A stretch of 64,000 nt of DNA from Halichoerus grypus (GCF_964656455.1 NC_135721.1:51591530-51655529); one strand, 5' to 3'; shown: positions 43,343 through 55,060, numbered from the stretch's first letter. Numbers and translations are program-made. The notes: generated from the letters alone by a model not told the origin.

Positions 43343-44764
43343 CCTTGGAACAGAATAGAGAACCCAGAAATGGACCCTTAACTCTATCGTCAACTAATCT
43401 TTGATAAAGCAGGAAAGAATGTCCAATAGAAAAAAAAGACAGTCTTTTCACCAAATGGTGTTGGCAAAATTGGACAGCCACATGCAGAAGAATGAAACTG
43501 GACCATTTCCTTACACCATACACAAAAACAGACTCAAAATGGACAAAAGACCTGAATGTGAGCAGGAACCCACCAAAATCCTAGAGGAGAACACAGGCAG
43601 CAGCCTCTTCAACCTCAGCCGCAGCAACTTCTTCCTAGAAACATCGCCAAAGGCAAGGGAAGCAGGGCAAAAACGAACTATTGGGACTTCATCAAGATAA
43701 AAAGCTTTTGCACAGCAAAGGAAACAGTCGACAAAACCAAAAGACAACCAACAGAATGGGAGAAGATATTTGCAAATGACATATCAGATAAAGGGCTAGT
43801 ATCCAAAATTTGTAAAGAACTTATCAAACTCAACAGCCAAAGAACAAACAATCCAATCAAGAAATGGGCAGAAGACATGAACAGGCATTTCTCCAAAGAA
43901 GACATCCAAATGGCCAACAGACACGTGAAAAAATGCTCAATGTCACTCGCCATCAGGGAAATACAAACAAAAACCTCAATGAGATACCACCTCACACTAG
44001 TCAGAATGGCTAAAATTAACAAGTCAGTTAAGGACAGATGTTGGCGAGGATGCTGAGAAAGGGGAACCCTCCTACACTGTTGGTGGGAATGCAAGCTGGT
44101 ACAGCCACTGTGGAAAACAGTATGGCGGTTCCTCATAAAGTTGAAAATAGAGCTACCCTACAACCCAGCAATTGCATTACTATGGATTTACCCCAAAGAT
44201 ACAAATGTAGTGATCCGAAGGGGCACCTGCATCCCAATGTTTATAGTAGCAATATCCGCAATAGCCAAACTATGGAAAGAGCCCAGATGTTCATCGACAG
44301 ATGAATAGATAAAGAAGATGTGGTATATACAATGCAATACTACTCAGCCATCAAAAAAAATGAAATCTTGCCATTTGCAATGATGTGGATGGAACTAGAG
44401 GGTATCTATGCTAAGCGAAATAAGTCAAAGAAAGACAATTATCCTATGATCTCACTCATATGTGGAATTTAAGAAACAAAACAGAGGATCATAAGGGAAG
44501 GGAGGGAAAAATAAAACAAGATGAAACCAGAGAGGGAGATAAACCATAAGAGACTCTTAATCATAGGAAACAAACAGGGTTGCTGGGGGACAAGGGGGTG
44601 GGTGGATGGGGTAACTGGGTGATGGACATTAAGGAGGGCACAGGATGTAATGAGCACTGGGTGTTACATAAGACTGATGAATCACTGAACTCTACCTCTG
44701 AAACTAACAATACACTATATGTTAATTAATTGAATTTAAATAAAAATAAATAAATAAAAAATAA
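43343..44764 (+). mobile_element. L1, ORF2 C-terminal third and 3'UTR
   Basis: About 1.4 kb of sense carnivore L1: ORF2p end region (RVNK-like upstream sequence, then CPSTDE-type codons as ATGTTCATCGACAGATGAAT), 3'UTR (GAGACTCTTAATCATAGGAA) and an A/AAATAAA tail. It is 5'-truncated and contains frame breaks, for example a TAG at the DEW position, so it is inactive. Its antisense strand gives a 152-codon open frame, an artefact. It is inserted in remnants of L1M. Confidence 0.92.
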
Positions 44765-44772
44765 GTATGTTT

Positions 44773-44960
44773 AGGCGCCTGAGTGGTTCAGTCAGCTAAG
44801 CATTTGTCTTCAGCTCAGGTCATGATCCCAGGGTCCTGGGACTGAGCCCCACATTGGGCTCCTTGCTCAGCGGTGAGCCTGCTTCTCCCTCTCCCTGCCA
44901 CTCCCCCTGCTTGTGCTCTCTCTCTCTGTCAAATAAATAAATAAAATCTCAAAAAAAAAA
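44773..44960 (+). mobile_element. Can-SINE
   Basis: AGGCGCCTGAGTGGTTCAGT head to AAATAAATAAATAAAATCTC tail, placed in the tail region of the preceding L1. TAAGTATGTT / TTAGTATGCT may be a diverged TSD. Confidence 0.93.
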
Positions 44961-44989
44961 TTAGTATGCTCCATTTCTCCATGTCTCAA

Positions 44990-46010
44990 CTTTTCATTCA
45001 TATTTTTTATTTCTTTTTTTGCTGCCTTCTGTGTAAGATTCTCAGATTTAGCTTCTAGTTAATTAGTACTTTCTCTTCAGTTGTATCTAATCTGCTGTTT
45101 AACCATTTGTTTTAATTTTCTAGGATTATGTCTTCCATTTCTAAATTTTCTCTTTGGTGGTTCCCCACATCCATCTGTTGTTTCTTCATAAGGTCTTTCC
45201 CTTAATCTTACAGGGTTTTGATCTCTTATGTCTAAATATTATAAGCATATTCATTTTATATTGTCTTCTGGATTGTCATCTAATATTTCAAGATTTGAGG
45301 GCTCTAATCCTTTTGTGTCTCCTGACTAAGCTCATGGTTTATTTCTTTTTGTGTTTTATGCTTTTTTATTATAAAACTGTTTTTTGCCTGGGTGACCTGA
45401 CGTGAAGGAGCATCCTTCCAGAATGGTTTTACATTTGTTCCTATAAGTGCCTCAGGGTTTTTCACTGGGATCAATTTTTATGTTAATTTCTTGATTTAGG
45501 GATTCCTGACTACAAGGGTAGTGTTAAGTCAAAGCCAAAACCAATGCAGGCCTGGGTTTTCAATGTTTCAGTGGAAAAATTTTTTCTTACCCAGTGTATG
45601 GGCAAAGAAATATATATTTTCTGGTCATCTCCCCATGTTGGTGAGATTTTTTTTTTTTCACTACCTTTTCAGTGAGGGTGCCACCCTTTGAGAGTTCTAG
45701 CTTCTCATAGAGATTTCTGTTCCAAGTTCCTATCTGGAGCAAGTCTAAGACCATATTCTTGAATATGCCTTAAAATCTAAGTCCCTAGCTTATGGCAACT
45801 CCCTCCACCCCTACATACCCCCAGAAATTGCAATGGTAGCTAGAACCTTCTCCCTCAGATTTCAGCCCCTGCTTCCTTTCTGTGATCTTCAGATTTCTCC
45901 TTCTTTCTTGCAAGCTCAGCTGTATATATAAAGATTTTTTCCTATATTTTATCCAGCAATTCTAAGTATTTATAATGGGAGATGCTCCATGTTTCCAGAA
46001 CCACCACCCC
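44990..46010 (-). repeat. Possible old LINE sequence (weak)
   Basis: T-rich sequence with TATGTCTTCCATTTCTAAAT and TCTTCATAAGGTCTTTCCCT resembles antisense 3'UTR of an old L1-class element, but no firm landmark series is seen. Otherwise unassigned. Confidence 0.3.
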
Positions 46011-46377
46011 TATTACTTGCTAAATTTTTTGAAAAATGTCTTGGGAGCACATTAACTGTGTGGGAAAGTTGGGGGAGAATGCATACATTGTAAGCTAAGG
46101 GGGTCATGGGCATATAATGTTAGGGGGATTAACTCAAGATGTTTCCATTTTCATACGAATTATATCCTAAAATTGACCTGTGATAAAGGTGTGTGTTGAC
46201 CCTCTCCCACCATCCCTTTCAAAAGTGCCCTCACTCACTTTACAAAAAGGAAGACATACCTGTCACCATTTACTTCCCTGTGCAAAACCCTCCAGACAGC
46301 CGAACAAAAGGATGATGGGAAATACTGGTTTCTGGGAAGCATCTTTTAATTACTAATCAAGTCACCAAAACCATTCT
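46011..46377. other. unassigned sequence
   Basis: Nothing recognised. Confidence 0.5.
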
Positions 46378-46569
46378 TTTTTTTTTTTAAAGATTTTATT
46401 TATTTGACAGAGAGAGACGCAGTGAGAGAGGGAACACAAGCAGGGGGAGTGGGAGAGGGAAGCTGGCTTCCCGCAGAGTAGGGCCTGATGGGGGGCTCGA
46501 TCCCAGGACCCTGGGATCATGACCTGAGGCAAAGGCAGACGCTTAACGACTGAGCCACCCAGGCGCCCC
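46378..46569 (-). mobile_element. Can-SINE
   Basis: Young-type antisense copy with small internal deletions (GAAGCTGGCTTCCCGCAGAG, GTAGGGCCTGATGGGGGGCT). No clear TSD. Confidence 0.93.
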
Positions 46570-46740
46570 TAGGCTACTCTCAATACTCATCCTTAGGACA
46601 CATCATTAGCTGGAAAGAAAGGCATCTTCATACTGAATAAGCAGGACAAGCTTGTGACATTGACTTTTTTAAATGTAAGTTGAATGTTTTCTGGGACTAC
46701 TACTATATGACTTTTGATGAAAAAGCTTACTTGATTTTTA

Positions 46741-46959
46741 TTTATTTTTATTTTTTATTTTTATTTTTTGATGTAGTGTTCCATGATTCATTGTTTGCGT
46801 ATAACACCCAGTGCTCCATGCAGAACGTGCCCTCTTTAATACCCATCACCAGGCTAACCCATCCCCCCACCCCCCTCCCTTCTAGAACCCTCAGTTTGTT
46901 TCTCAGAGTCCATAGTCTCCCATGGTTCGTCTCCCCCTCCTCCAATATCCCCCCCTTCA
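46741..46959 (-). mobile_element. Very short young L1 3' end
   Basis: Only ~220 bases of carnivore L1 3'UTR plus tail are present (same distal block as 810-960, including CAGTGCTCCATGCAGAACGT). The perfect 15-bp TSD CTTACTTGATTTTTA is at 46726-46740 and 46960-46974. Confidence 0.95.
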
Positions 46960-47104
46960 CTTACTTGATTTTTAAAAAATTCAGTGTGATTCCATAAACT
47001 AAAATCTACTTTATAAATAATAAAATGAAATATTTATTTCATCCAATTAAAGGCTTAATATTTTCTATTTCTTATTAAAAACAGAAAATTAAAGTATATG
47101 CTAG

Positions 47105-47350
47105 GGTGGCTCAGTGGTTAAGCATCTGCCTTTGGCTCAGGTCATGATCCCAGAGTCCTGGGATTGAGCCCGAGCTGGGCTCCCTGCTCAGCAGAGATCC
47201 TGTCTCTCCCTCTCCCTCTACTGTTACCCCTGCTTGTGTGCTCTATCTCTCTGTCAAATAAATAAAATCTTAAAAAAAAAATCCTGTAGTCATGTTGAAG
47301 AATGATGCCAATGTCTTAAAAAAAAAAATAAATAAAATAAAATAAATAAA
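47105..47350 (+). mobile_element. Can-SINE with apparent 3' transduction
   Basis: The TSD TAAAGTATATGCTAG / TAAAGTATACGCTAG at 47090-47104 and 47351-47365 encloses a SINE starting at GGTGGCTCAGTGGTTAAG (about 10 bases short of full length), its A tail (47271-47281), then about 37 unique bases (47282-47318, CTGTAGTCATGTTGAAGAAT...) and a second A-rich tail. This is the structure expected when read-through carries the source flank to a new site. Confidence 0.92.
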
Positions 47351-47581
47351 TAAAGTATACGCTAGCTGCCAGGCCAATTAGTTTTTAGTTTGTACCTTTC
47401 TCTTTTATTAAATATACAACGAAAGTTTGAACATGATATCTAAGAGTCAACAGGGCTATTTCTGACTTTTATACATGATTCTGATTCTAAAAAGCCAATG
47501 CTTGTATTTCATACATTCCACACATTTTAAAAAAGTATGCAGTACCTTTTATCATACTCCTTGCTTAATAAATGACTTACT

Positions 47582-47762
47582 GGGGTGCCTGGGTGGCTCA
47601 GTCGGTTAAGCGTCTGCCTTTGGCTCAGGTCATGATCTCAGGGTCCTGGTATCGAGCCCCACATCGGGCTCCCTGAGCGGGGAGCCTGCTTCTCCCTCTG
47701 CCTCTCCCCCTGCTTGTGCTCTCTCTCTCTCTCTCTCATAAAATAAATAAAACTTTTAAAAA
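47582..47762 (+). mobile_element. Can-SINE
   Basis: The 15-bp TSD AATAAATGACTTACT / AATAAATGATTTACT (one mismatch) is at 47567-47581 and 47763-47777. The body lacks a few bases at CTCCCTGAGCGGGG. Confidence 0.96.
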
Positions 47763-47896
47763 AATAAATGATTTACTCATAACTTTAGCTATACATTTTA
47801 GGTCATTATTTCAAAATAGTAACAAAGTAATAACATATTCTTTTCATCTTGTTTTATAACATAAAATGTAAAAGCCAGTTATAGTAGATCTATATT

Positions 47897-48078
47897 GTTA
47901 TTATTATTTTGGACAGGGAGAGAAAGGCGGGAGAGACAGAGAGAGAGGGAGAGAGAGAAAAACAGGCTCCACACCCAGCACGGAGCCTCATGTGGGGCTC
48001 ATTCTCACAACACCGAGATTATGACCTGGGCCTAAATCAAGAGTTGGATGCTTAACCGACTGAGCCACTTAGGCATCC
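47897..48078 (-). mobile_element. Can-SINE (older variant)
   Basis: The perfect 12-bp TSD TAGATCTATATT is at 47885-47896 and 48079-48090. The body carries the older CTAAATCAAGAGTTGGATGC head. Confidence 0.93.
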
Positions 48079-48364
48079 TAGATCTATATTATTTTAATCA
48101 TGATTGCTTGTAGTAATGTTGTTAGATAATATATGTAATTTACTTCTCAATGTTTTATAATCTTTCTTGAAACATTTAACCACGTATTTGTATTGAAAAT
48201 AAAGTTGGGGGAAGAAAGAAACTAGACTTTTCTCACAAAGTAAGTTTGATTTACCTGGTGGTTTGACAAAGAGGACTGACTTTATTAAATAAATCAGATT
48301 ATGTGACATTTTCATAAGTTAAATGAGTAAAATCTATCTCCACAGTTTTGACAAAATATATATA

Positions 48365-48587
48365 TATATTTACTTATTTTTAAAGATTTTATTTATTTAT
48401 TTGAGAGCAAGCGAGTAAGTGAGAGAGAGACAGAGACAGCGCAAGAGTAGGGGGGAGGGGCAGAGGGAGAGGGAGAAGCAGACTCCCCACTGAGCAGGGA
48501 GCCTGACGTGGGGCTTGATCCCGGGACTCTGGGATCATGACCTGAGCCGAAGGCAGACACTTAACTGACTGAGCCACCCAGGTGCCA
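48365..48587 (-). mobile_element. Can-SINE
   Basis: Antisense copy preceded by a short (TA)n run. GACAAAATATAT / GACGAAAATATAT flank it, a probable TSD. Confidence 0.93.
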
Positions 48588-48912
48588 GACGAAAATATAT
48601 TTAAATCACCTTATAAAAATAGCAGTTTATTAAGAAATGTTATATTGGCAAGGGTGCTTTGAAATTAACATTACTTCTATTTTCTTAACCCTTTTTGAGA
48701 ATATTGGGTTAAACGAGATACCTCTAAGGGAAAGAACAGCAGTCCTGTGTAAATCTTGGTAAAACCTTTTTTATATACTTCCCAGAAATAGAGGAAGAAG
48801 ATGGCTTCAGTACCTGGGTAACAAATTTCTGCAAGTGGTAGTTTTCATTTTTCTGCTTTTACTCGAATTTAAGAGGTTCAATTAACTTAAAGTTGATAAA
48901 TTGTTAAAAGTA

Positions 48913-49068
48913 AATTTTGAGAGGGAACACAAGCAGGGAGAGTGGGTAAAGGAGAAGCAGGCTTCCCGCTGAACAGGGAGCCCAATGCGGGGTTCGATCC
49001 TGGGACCCTGGGATCATGACCTGAGCTGAAGGCAGACGCTTAACCGACTGAGCAACCCAGGCACCCCT
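48913..49068 (-). mobile_element. Can-SINE lacking its tail
   Basis: It begins at GAGAGGGAACACAAGCAGGG and ends CAACCCAGGCACCCC. The tail and distal body are missing, so the 3' end was lost by deletion. Confidence 0.88.
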
Positions 49069-49182
49069 GAAAAGTTTTATTTTAAATGACAGTATTTTTA
49101 AGGTGCCATAAATAATATCCTTTGTAATTATTTAAACTTATGATGAAAATTTTTATATGTCAACTTTAAAATGTATGAAGGA

Positions 49183-49300
49183 GGGGCACCTGGCTAGCTC
49201 AGTCTGTAGAGCATGTGACTCTTGATCTCGGGGTGGTGAGTTTGAGCCCCGTGTTGGATATAGAGATTACTTTTAAAAAATAAAAAAAATCAGTTTTAAA
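49183..49300 (+). mobile_element. Compact tRNA-like SINE without CT body
   Basis: GGGGCACCTGGCTAGCTCAG ... GTGTTGGATATAGAGATTAC then an A-rich tail. The perfect 15-bp TSD AAAATGTATGAAGGA is at 49168-49182 and 49301-49315. It is the same reduced architecture as 20488-20581 but with a GATTAC-type 3' end. Confidence 0.92.
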
Positions 49301-49315
49301 AAAATGTATGAAGGA

Positions 49316-49977
49316 ATACAAGGTTAAAAAAATGAACTTAGTGATTATGTCAGTGAAAACATTTGAAGACCACTGTAATAATTCCCAAGTAATGTATGAT
49401 ATTTCTCAGAGGCCTAACTAAAAGACTGTAGATTTCAATGTGCTCTAATCTCTGCCTTCTTATTAAATCAAGTCCACTGGCAAAAGGAACTACTTGGAAA
49501 ATATTTGCTGAGAGGCACTTGAATTGAGGTCAATGCAGCATTCAATAGTTTGTTCAAAGGTCATGACCATGAATGATATTTTAAGACTCCTCATTGAGGT
49601 ATGGCTGAGTACTGGAGCCTGGCCCTCAAAGATACCCTTCTGGGGAAAGACAGTCACTGGATAAAGTCTCTGCTTAGGCCAAGTGGTCAAGACACAGCAT
49701 CTAACTATGTCAATTTCCAGGAATGGCTTAGGAAGTGGTAGGCACAAGGGGTTCAAGTGTAATTGCGGAGCTATATTATCAGTGTGTGGAGCTTGGGATT
49801 CGGGAATTAGGGTATATTACACTCAGGAAAAGAGAGGCTTAAGAGGTAATTTGATAGGTATGTCCACAGGGCTCTACCACTAGTAAATTCTAAGGATGAA
49901 GTAACCATGTTCCAGTTTGCCTGGAAGGTACAGTTGATGTCTATTTTCCTGGCATAACTATTCATAGTTCCCTGTGA
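49316..49977. other. low-copy sequence, no gene recognised
   Basis: Two overlapping antiparallel frames (88 and 66 codons at 49490-49883) have no domain. Confidence 0.5.
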
Positions 49978-50840
49978 TATTGTGATTTATAATAAGAAAT
50001 ATATATTTGGTCTTCCTCCCTGCTTCTGTCACAGAGCTCCTAAAACCCTTGGAATTTCCTAAGTGATAAGAGTGATGGACCTGTGAGCTGCCTGAGTGAC
50101 TTAGTTAAGTGTCCACTCTTGATTTTGGCTCAGGTCATGATCTCGGGGTCCTGAGATTGAGCCCCCATGGGGGCTCCACACTGGCCATGGACCTGCTTAA
50201 GATTCTCTCTCTCTCTCTCCCTCTCTCTCCCCCTCGATCCCTCCCTTCCCTCTCTCTGTCTGTGATTGAAGGGTTGGGACTTTCAGTATTCTCCTCCCCC
50301 TACCTCCTGGGATGGATCAGGGCTAAAGGTTGAATAATTCCCAGTGGTCAATGATTTCATCAACCATGCCTACGTAATGAAGCCTCCATAAAAACCCAAA
50401 AGGAGGGGGTTCAGAGAGCTTCTATATCGGCAAACACGTGAAGATGCCATGAGAGCGGCTGGGAGAGAGCATGGAAGCTCCGTGCCCCTTCCCAAGTACC
50501 TTGCCCTATATATCTCTTCCATCTGGCTGTTCCTCGGTTATATCCCTTGATAATAAACTGGTGATCTCGTAAGTAAAATGTTTCTCTGAGTTCTGTGAAC
50601 CCATCTAGCATATTAATGGAACCCAAGGAGGGGGTCATTGTAACCTCCGATTTATAACCAGTCAGTCAGAAGCCCAGGGAACAACCTGGGCTTGCAATTA
50701 GCATCTGAGGGGGTGGGCGGTTTTGGAGGACTGAGCCCTTAACCTGCGGGACCTGACACTATCTCCAGGCAGGTAGTATCAGAATTGAGGAAAATTGTAG
50801 GATACCCAGCTGGTGTCAGAGAACCAGCGGTAGGGGGAAA
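49978..50840 (+). mobile_element. Endogenous retrovirus-type solo LTR
   Basis: An LTR-like order is seen: ATATATTTGGTCTTCCTCCC near the start, a TATA-like CCATAAAA (50387-50394), GCATGGAAGCTCCGTGCCCC, a polyadenylation signal AATAAA (50552-50557), then GGAGGGGGTCATTGTAACCT and CACCCAGCTGGTGTC-like sequence near the end. I recognise it as a dispersed mammalian ERV LTR but not its exact family. No gag/pol/env sequence adjoins. A SINE lies in the U3-like part. Confidence 0.7.
50084..50265 (+). mobile_element. Old Can-SINE within the LTR
   Basis: Diverged head (GAGCTGCCTGAGTGACTTAG) and an expanded CT-rich body. The A tail is lost. Confidence 0.85.
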
Positions 50841-50844
50841 TACT

Positions 50845-52520
50845 AGAATACTAGATTTAAGGGTGCAGAATCATATCCCCCTGTCATCTCCAAAGTGTTT
50901 CAATTGTACTATAAATTATATGGAACTTATAATATTATAAATGTTTATTCTCAGTGTATGTCCTTATCTCATAGTGGACCCGTAAGGAAGAGTTGAAGGA
51001 CTGGCACTAGTCTACAGACCATACTTTGAGTATCACAATTCTAAGCAGTCAGAATAAGACTTCTAGGAGTATATCCTTATTGTGGGTATTCAATGAGTGT
51101 TTGTTCGGGCAAACAGTGCTAAAGTATTTAGACCCAGAGTCCTAGATTTAACACTTATGTGGATGAGGGGTAGCTTCCTTGTTGTTTCCTAGACATACAG
51201 CATACACCTTCAAAATCCAACTGAGAGGATATGGACTGATGGCAAAAAGATCTCAAGAATACATGCCTCACTAAGGATTGGCCAGGGACATTCATACTGC
51301 TCTCTCTGACCATTTCAGGAGCCTCAGTTTACATTTTACATCAACTTATAACAAGTACATCCTAGTTCAATTCTTTAATGTGCCCATTTCAGTCAACACA
51401 ACAAATTTCTAAAGTGAAAAGGCTGAGTCCCAATTTAAGAAGGCATCTGGCTAGATGTCCATTAGCTTCACCCAACAACCCATTGACATTCCTTAAGTGA
51501 CTCAGAAAAATATTAAGACTCATAACAACACTGCTTATTTAGGATAATTAAACAGGGAAAAAAAACTCTAACAGGCTTATGAAAAGATTCTGCAGCATAA
51601 AAAAGCAAAACTCAGCGCTCAAGATGTTGAAGAAGGCTATCTTTTGGACAAGATTTACTAAAAGCAATTTCTTTAAAAAGCATCTACTTTATATTTGCAA
51701 TAAAAATTCAAAAAAGTGGACGGACACACACAAAAGAGGTGATAGATGAGATACAAATGAAGATGAAAAGGGGGAACCGGGAGTCAGGTAGGGAAGAATC
51801 AAAGGAAGGTAGATGAGGTAAGGGGCGTTTGTAAGGAAACTAAAATGCAGAATCTAAAGCTACATTAGGTGCAATAAAAAGCTAAATGGTAGGAAGGGCA
51901 AACTTTACAAAGTAGAGGAAATGAGAAAGGCATGACAATGATGAGAGATGACATCACGGACTCAAAGGACAGAGAATGAAGATCTGACATGTATATAGTT
52001 GTTCCAAAGGGGCATAAACCCACAAAGGCAAGAAAAAAGGTACAGGGGACAACAGCACTAAACTTTTGGAAGAGGGAGAATAAAAGAGTAGTAAATATTT
52101 AGCAGACCAGGGAAGGGTGCATCCAAAGACAGCAGGGGAGAAAGCTGAGAATAAACCTCATGTATACTACTGAGTCTCCAAAAGGCTCAGGAGTTGGTTG
52201 CAAAAGGCACCTTATGAAGAACTGGTTGAAAATTTAAGATGTCCAGATTTCCTCCCTGAGTCTAAGTGGCCAGGTGACTGCCCTCTCCAGTCCTGGCAAA
52301 AGACTAAAGGTTTTTCTCTTTAAAGAGTAAAACAGAGGATCTCTCCTCTGGCAAACCAAAATATAGCATTGATGCCGAGACTAAGGAATTGCACACTGCA
52401 TGCCAGCTCCCCTTGGTCTCTCCCCTAACCCGGTTCTCCAACACAGATGACTTGGTCTTCACCTCCAGGCAGTATATTAGAAGCATCTTCTCTGGGGAAA
52501 TCTGACCAGCTTAGGTCTAA
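50845..52520. other. low-copy sequence, no gene recognised
   Basis: About 1.7 kb without a confident repeat, apart from a possible MER5-type end at 51005-51045 (AGTCTACAGACCATACTTTG). No exon recognised. Confidence 0.5.
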
Positions 52521-52534
52521 AGAAACGAACTTCA

Positions 52535-52750
52535 AGGGCACCTAGGTGGCTCAGTCAGTTAAGTGTCTGCCTTTGGCTAAGGTCAGGATCCCAGGGTCCT
52601 GGGATTGAGCCCCATGTTGGGCTCCCTCAGAGGGAAGTCTGCTTCTCCCTCCACCCTTCCCCCCTGCTTGTGATCTCTCTCCTTTTCTCACTCTCTCTCT
52701 CTCAAATAAGTAAATAAAATCTTTAAAAAAAAATAAAGTAAAAAAAAAAT
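52535..52750 (+). mobile_element. Can-SINE
   Basis: The TSD AAACGAACTTCA / AAACAAACTTCA (one mismatch) is at 52523-52534 and 52751-52762. The tail is double: AAAATCTTTAAAAAAAAA then AAAGTAAAAAAAAA. Confidence 0.95.
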
Positions 52751-52999
52751 AAACAAACTTCAGAAGTTTACCCTACAGTGCTGCTTACAGTCAACAAATC
52801 CTAACTAAGCACTCGGTTTCTAGTCATCTTTTCAAATCCCCAGTCTTAAATCTGAATACACAGCCAAGGATTGTCACATGTTAAGGAAAGTCTTGATAGG
52901 AGACAAAGAGACCAAGTCAGCTAAATAAATAGAAAAAGGCAGCTTGATGGAAACAGAGACCACGTAAGGAAAACAAACAAAAAAATCGTTAATCCTCAA

Positions 53000-54360
53000 G
53001 GAGATATTATATTCATGAAATAGGAACAGAATCATATAAAAAGAAATGCTTAAAGAAAGTGTTCTTGAAATTAAAAATATGATAAATATTTCAAATATTC
53101 AACGGAAGAATTGGAAGATAAAGTTGAGAAACTATTCTACTAAGTAAAATAAAACAAACAAAAAACATTTTTTAAACAGAGAGATGGAAAATAGAAAATT
53201 CCAAAAGAAAAAATAGAAGAAAATAAATAGGTAAAAATCATCAGTGAGATAATTTAAGAAAAATTTCCAGAACTGCAGGATATGTATTTCTAGAATAACA
53301 CGGGGGACTAATAGAATATCCTATAAACAGTGAGAGAGAGAGAGAAAAAGAGAGAGAGAAAGATTCACATACAAAGAGTCAGTTATCAGAATGGCTTTAT
53401 ACTACCTAAGAATAACCCTGAAAGCTAGGAGATAATAGATCAATGCCTTAAAAATTCTACAAAAAATTATTTCTATCCTAGCATTGTATACTAACCAAAT
53501 AATCAAGTATCAGAGTAGAATAAAAACATGTCAGACATGGTATTTTTCCAAAAATTTACCTTCTGTACACTATTCTAGAGAAGTTACTGAGGGTAATTCT
53601 TATCAAAATAAGAGGGTAATTCTTATCAAAATAAGATGTGGGATACATCTTATTTTATTGAGGTTCCAACATAGGAGGAGGGCCAAAGGAATTCCCAAGA
53701 TGATGGTGAGGGAAAATCATAGGATGTCAGCTGCATATCAGGCCCAGAGGGCACGTAGGCCAAACTGAAGTAGTCAGAAGATTCTAGAAAGATTTATACA
53801 GAAAGATGGAATTGATACAATACCTAATGTGAATGACCACCTTGACAGGTGGTAAGAGCTTGGAGTTGAATTAGTAAAAAGTATATAGAAAACTAAGGAA
53901 ATGAAAAAAGAAGACAGCTATTAACTCCAGGAAAACCAAAATGTTCCATGACAAAAGAAAAGAAATCATCATACCACATGGCTCCAGTGTGAATAATGTT
54001 TACTCACTAATGATAATGTAAACACTGACTACTAATCTAACCAAAATTATGATATAGTTATATTACAAGATGGACATGAGAAGGGTAATTGAATGTGGTG
54101 GATGTTAGAGAAAAAAGGAAGCAAAGTTATTTTCTACCATAGTGGGAAATCAATAGATTATGACCAAAAGTAAAAAATCTAAAAGTAGCAATAAAGCATA
54201 TTTAAATACAAAGAGTTAAAGACCATAACAATCAACCATGAAAGGTGAAAATAATTACTTCCTGGAAGGAAGAAACAGGAGGGAAGTAGGAGTCTGCTAT
54301 TCTTCACAACGAACCAGAGGGAACTCTCTTAACTCTTTAAAATATGTCATATAAAACTTT
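53000..54360 (+). repeat. L1M/HAL1-class old LINE sequence
   Basis: TTTCCAGAACTGCAGGATAT, TTCACATACAAAGAGTCAGT, TCAATGCCTTAAAAATTCTA, GGAATTCCCAAGATGATGGT and GATGTCAGCTGCATATCAGG follow a dispersed old L1-related (HAL1 or L1M) segment. No intact ORF remains. Confidence 0.55.
53590..53635. repeat. Perfect 2 x 23-bp tandem duplication
   Basis: Two identical adjacent units (53590-53612 and 53613-53635; each starts AGGGTAATTCTTATC and ends AAAATAAG). A recent local duplication inside old LINE sequence. Confidence 0.97.
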
Positions 54361-54495
54361 GATATAAATGAAAACTTAAAAAAAGTTAAAGCAAATAATC
54401 AAAGATTGTATTTCAATATATAAGAGAAGACAACTTCCCTGAGGTGAAAAAACACCTGAATCTGGGCACAGTTAATTAAAAGAAACTATTACCTA

Positions 54496-54686
54496 GGGAT
54501 GCCTGGGTGGCTCAGTCGGTTAAGCATCTGCCTTCAGCTCAGGTCATGATCCCAGGGTCCTGGGCTCCTTGCTCAGCGGGAAGCCTGCTTCTCCCTCTCC
54601 CACTCCCCCATTTGTGTTCCCTCTCTCGCCGTCTCTCTCTGTCAAATAAATAAATAAAATCTTTAAAAAAAATAAAAATAAAAATA
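54496..54686 (+). mobile_element. Can-SINE
   Basis: The TSD AAAGAAACTATTACCTA / AAAGAAACTAATACCTA (one mismatch) is at 54479-54495 and about 54687-54703. A deletion between GGGTCCTGGG and CTCCTTGCTCAGC removes the B box, so the copy is transcriptionally crippled. Confidence 0.95.
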
Positions 54687-54774
54687 AAAGAAACTAATAC
54701 CTAGACCTACCCTTGTAAGTTTTGAATTTTAAGGATAAAGAATCCTACAGTAAAATTTACTACAAAGGAACAAA

Positions 54775-55060
54775 AATAGGGAAGGTTTTAGACTTTTCCT
54801 CAACAATAAACATTAGAGGACAATGGGGAAATTTCTAAAGATTTGAAGGAAAAAATTACATCCAGGAATTCTACAGTTAACCAATGTATCTTCTCTTTAA
54901 CTTGTAAAGGCAACAAAGACACATTCACAGATATCTTAAAAAGCATATCATCCTCATATCTTTGTAGAAAAAAACTGATATATTCCACCTGTTTGAGAGA
55001 TGACTCAAAAAAACTCAAAGATCATGGTAAAAAGAACTCTCTAGAGGCATTAAAATAAGG
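54775..55060 (+). repeat. L1M/HAL1-like fragment
   Basis: ATTAGAGGACAATGGGGAAA, ATCCAGGAATTCTACAGTTA and GACACATTCACAGATATCTT parallel the region at 53430-53570. A second weak copy or continuation of the same element. Confidence 0.45.

Noticed and set aside
43678..44136. 152-codon minus-strand open frame, the longest in the window, with hydrophobic segments
   Set aside because: It is the antisense strand of L1 ORF2 in the 43343-44764 element; such frames arise from L1 base composition and recur at 61500-61724.
53484..53768. 94-codon plus-strand frame with basic residues
   Set aside because: It falls in L1M/HAL1-type sequence and crosses the 23-bp tandem duplication; no start context or domain.
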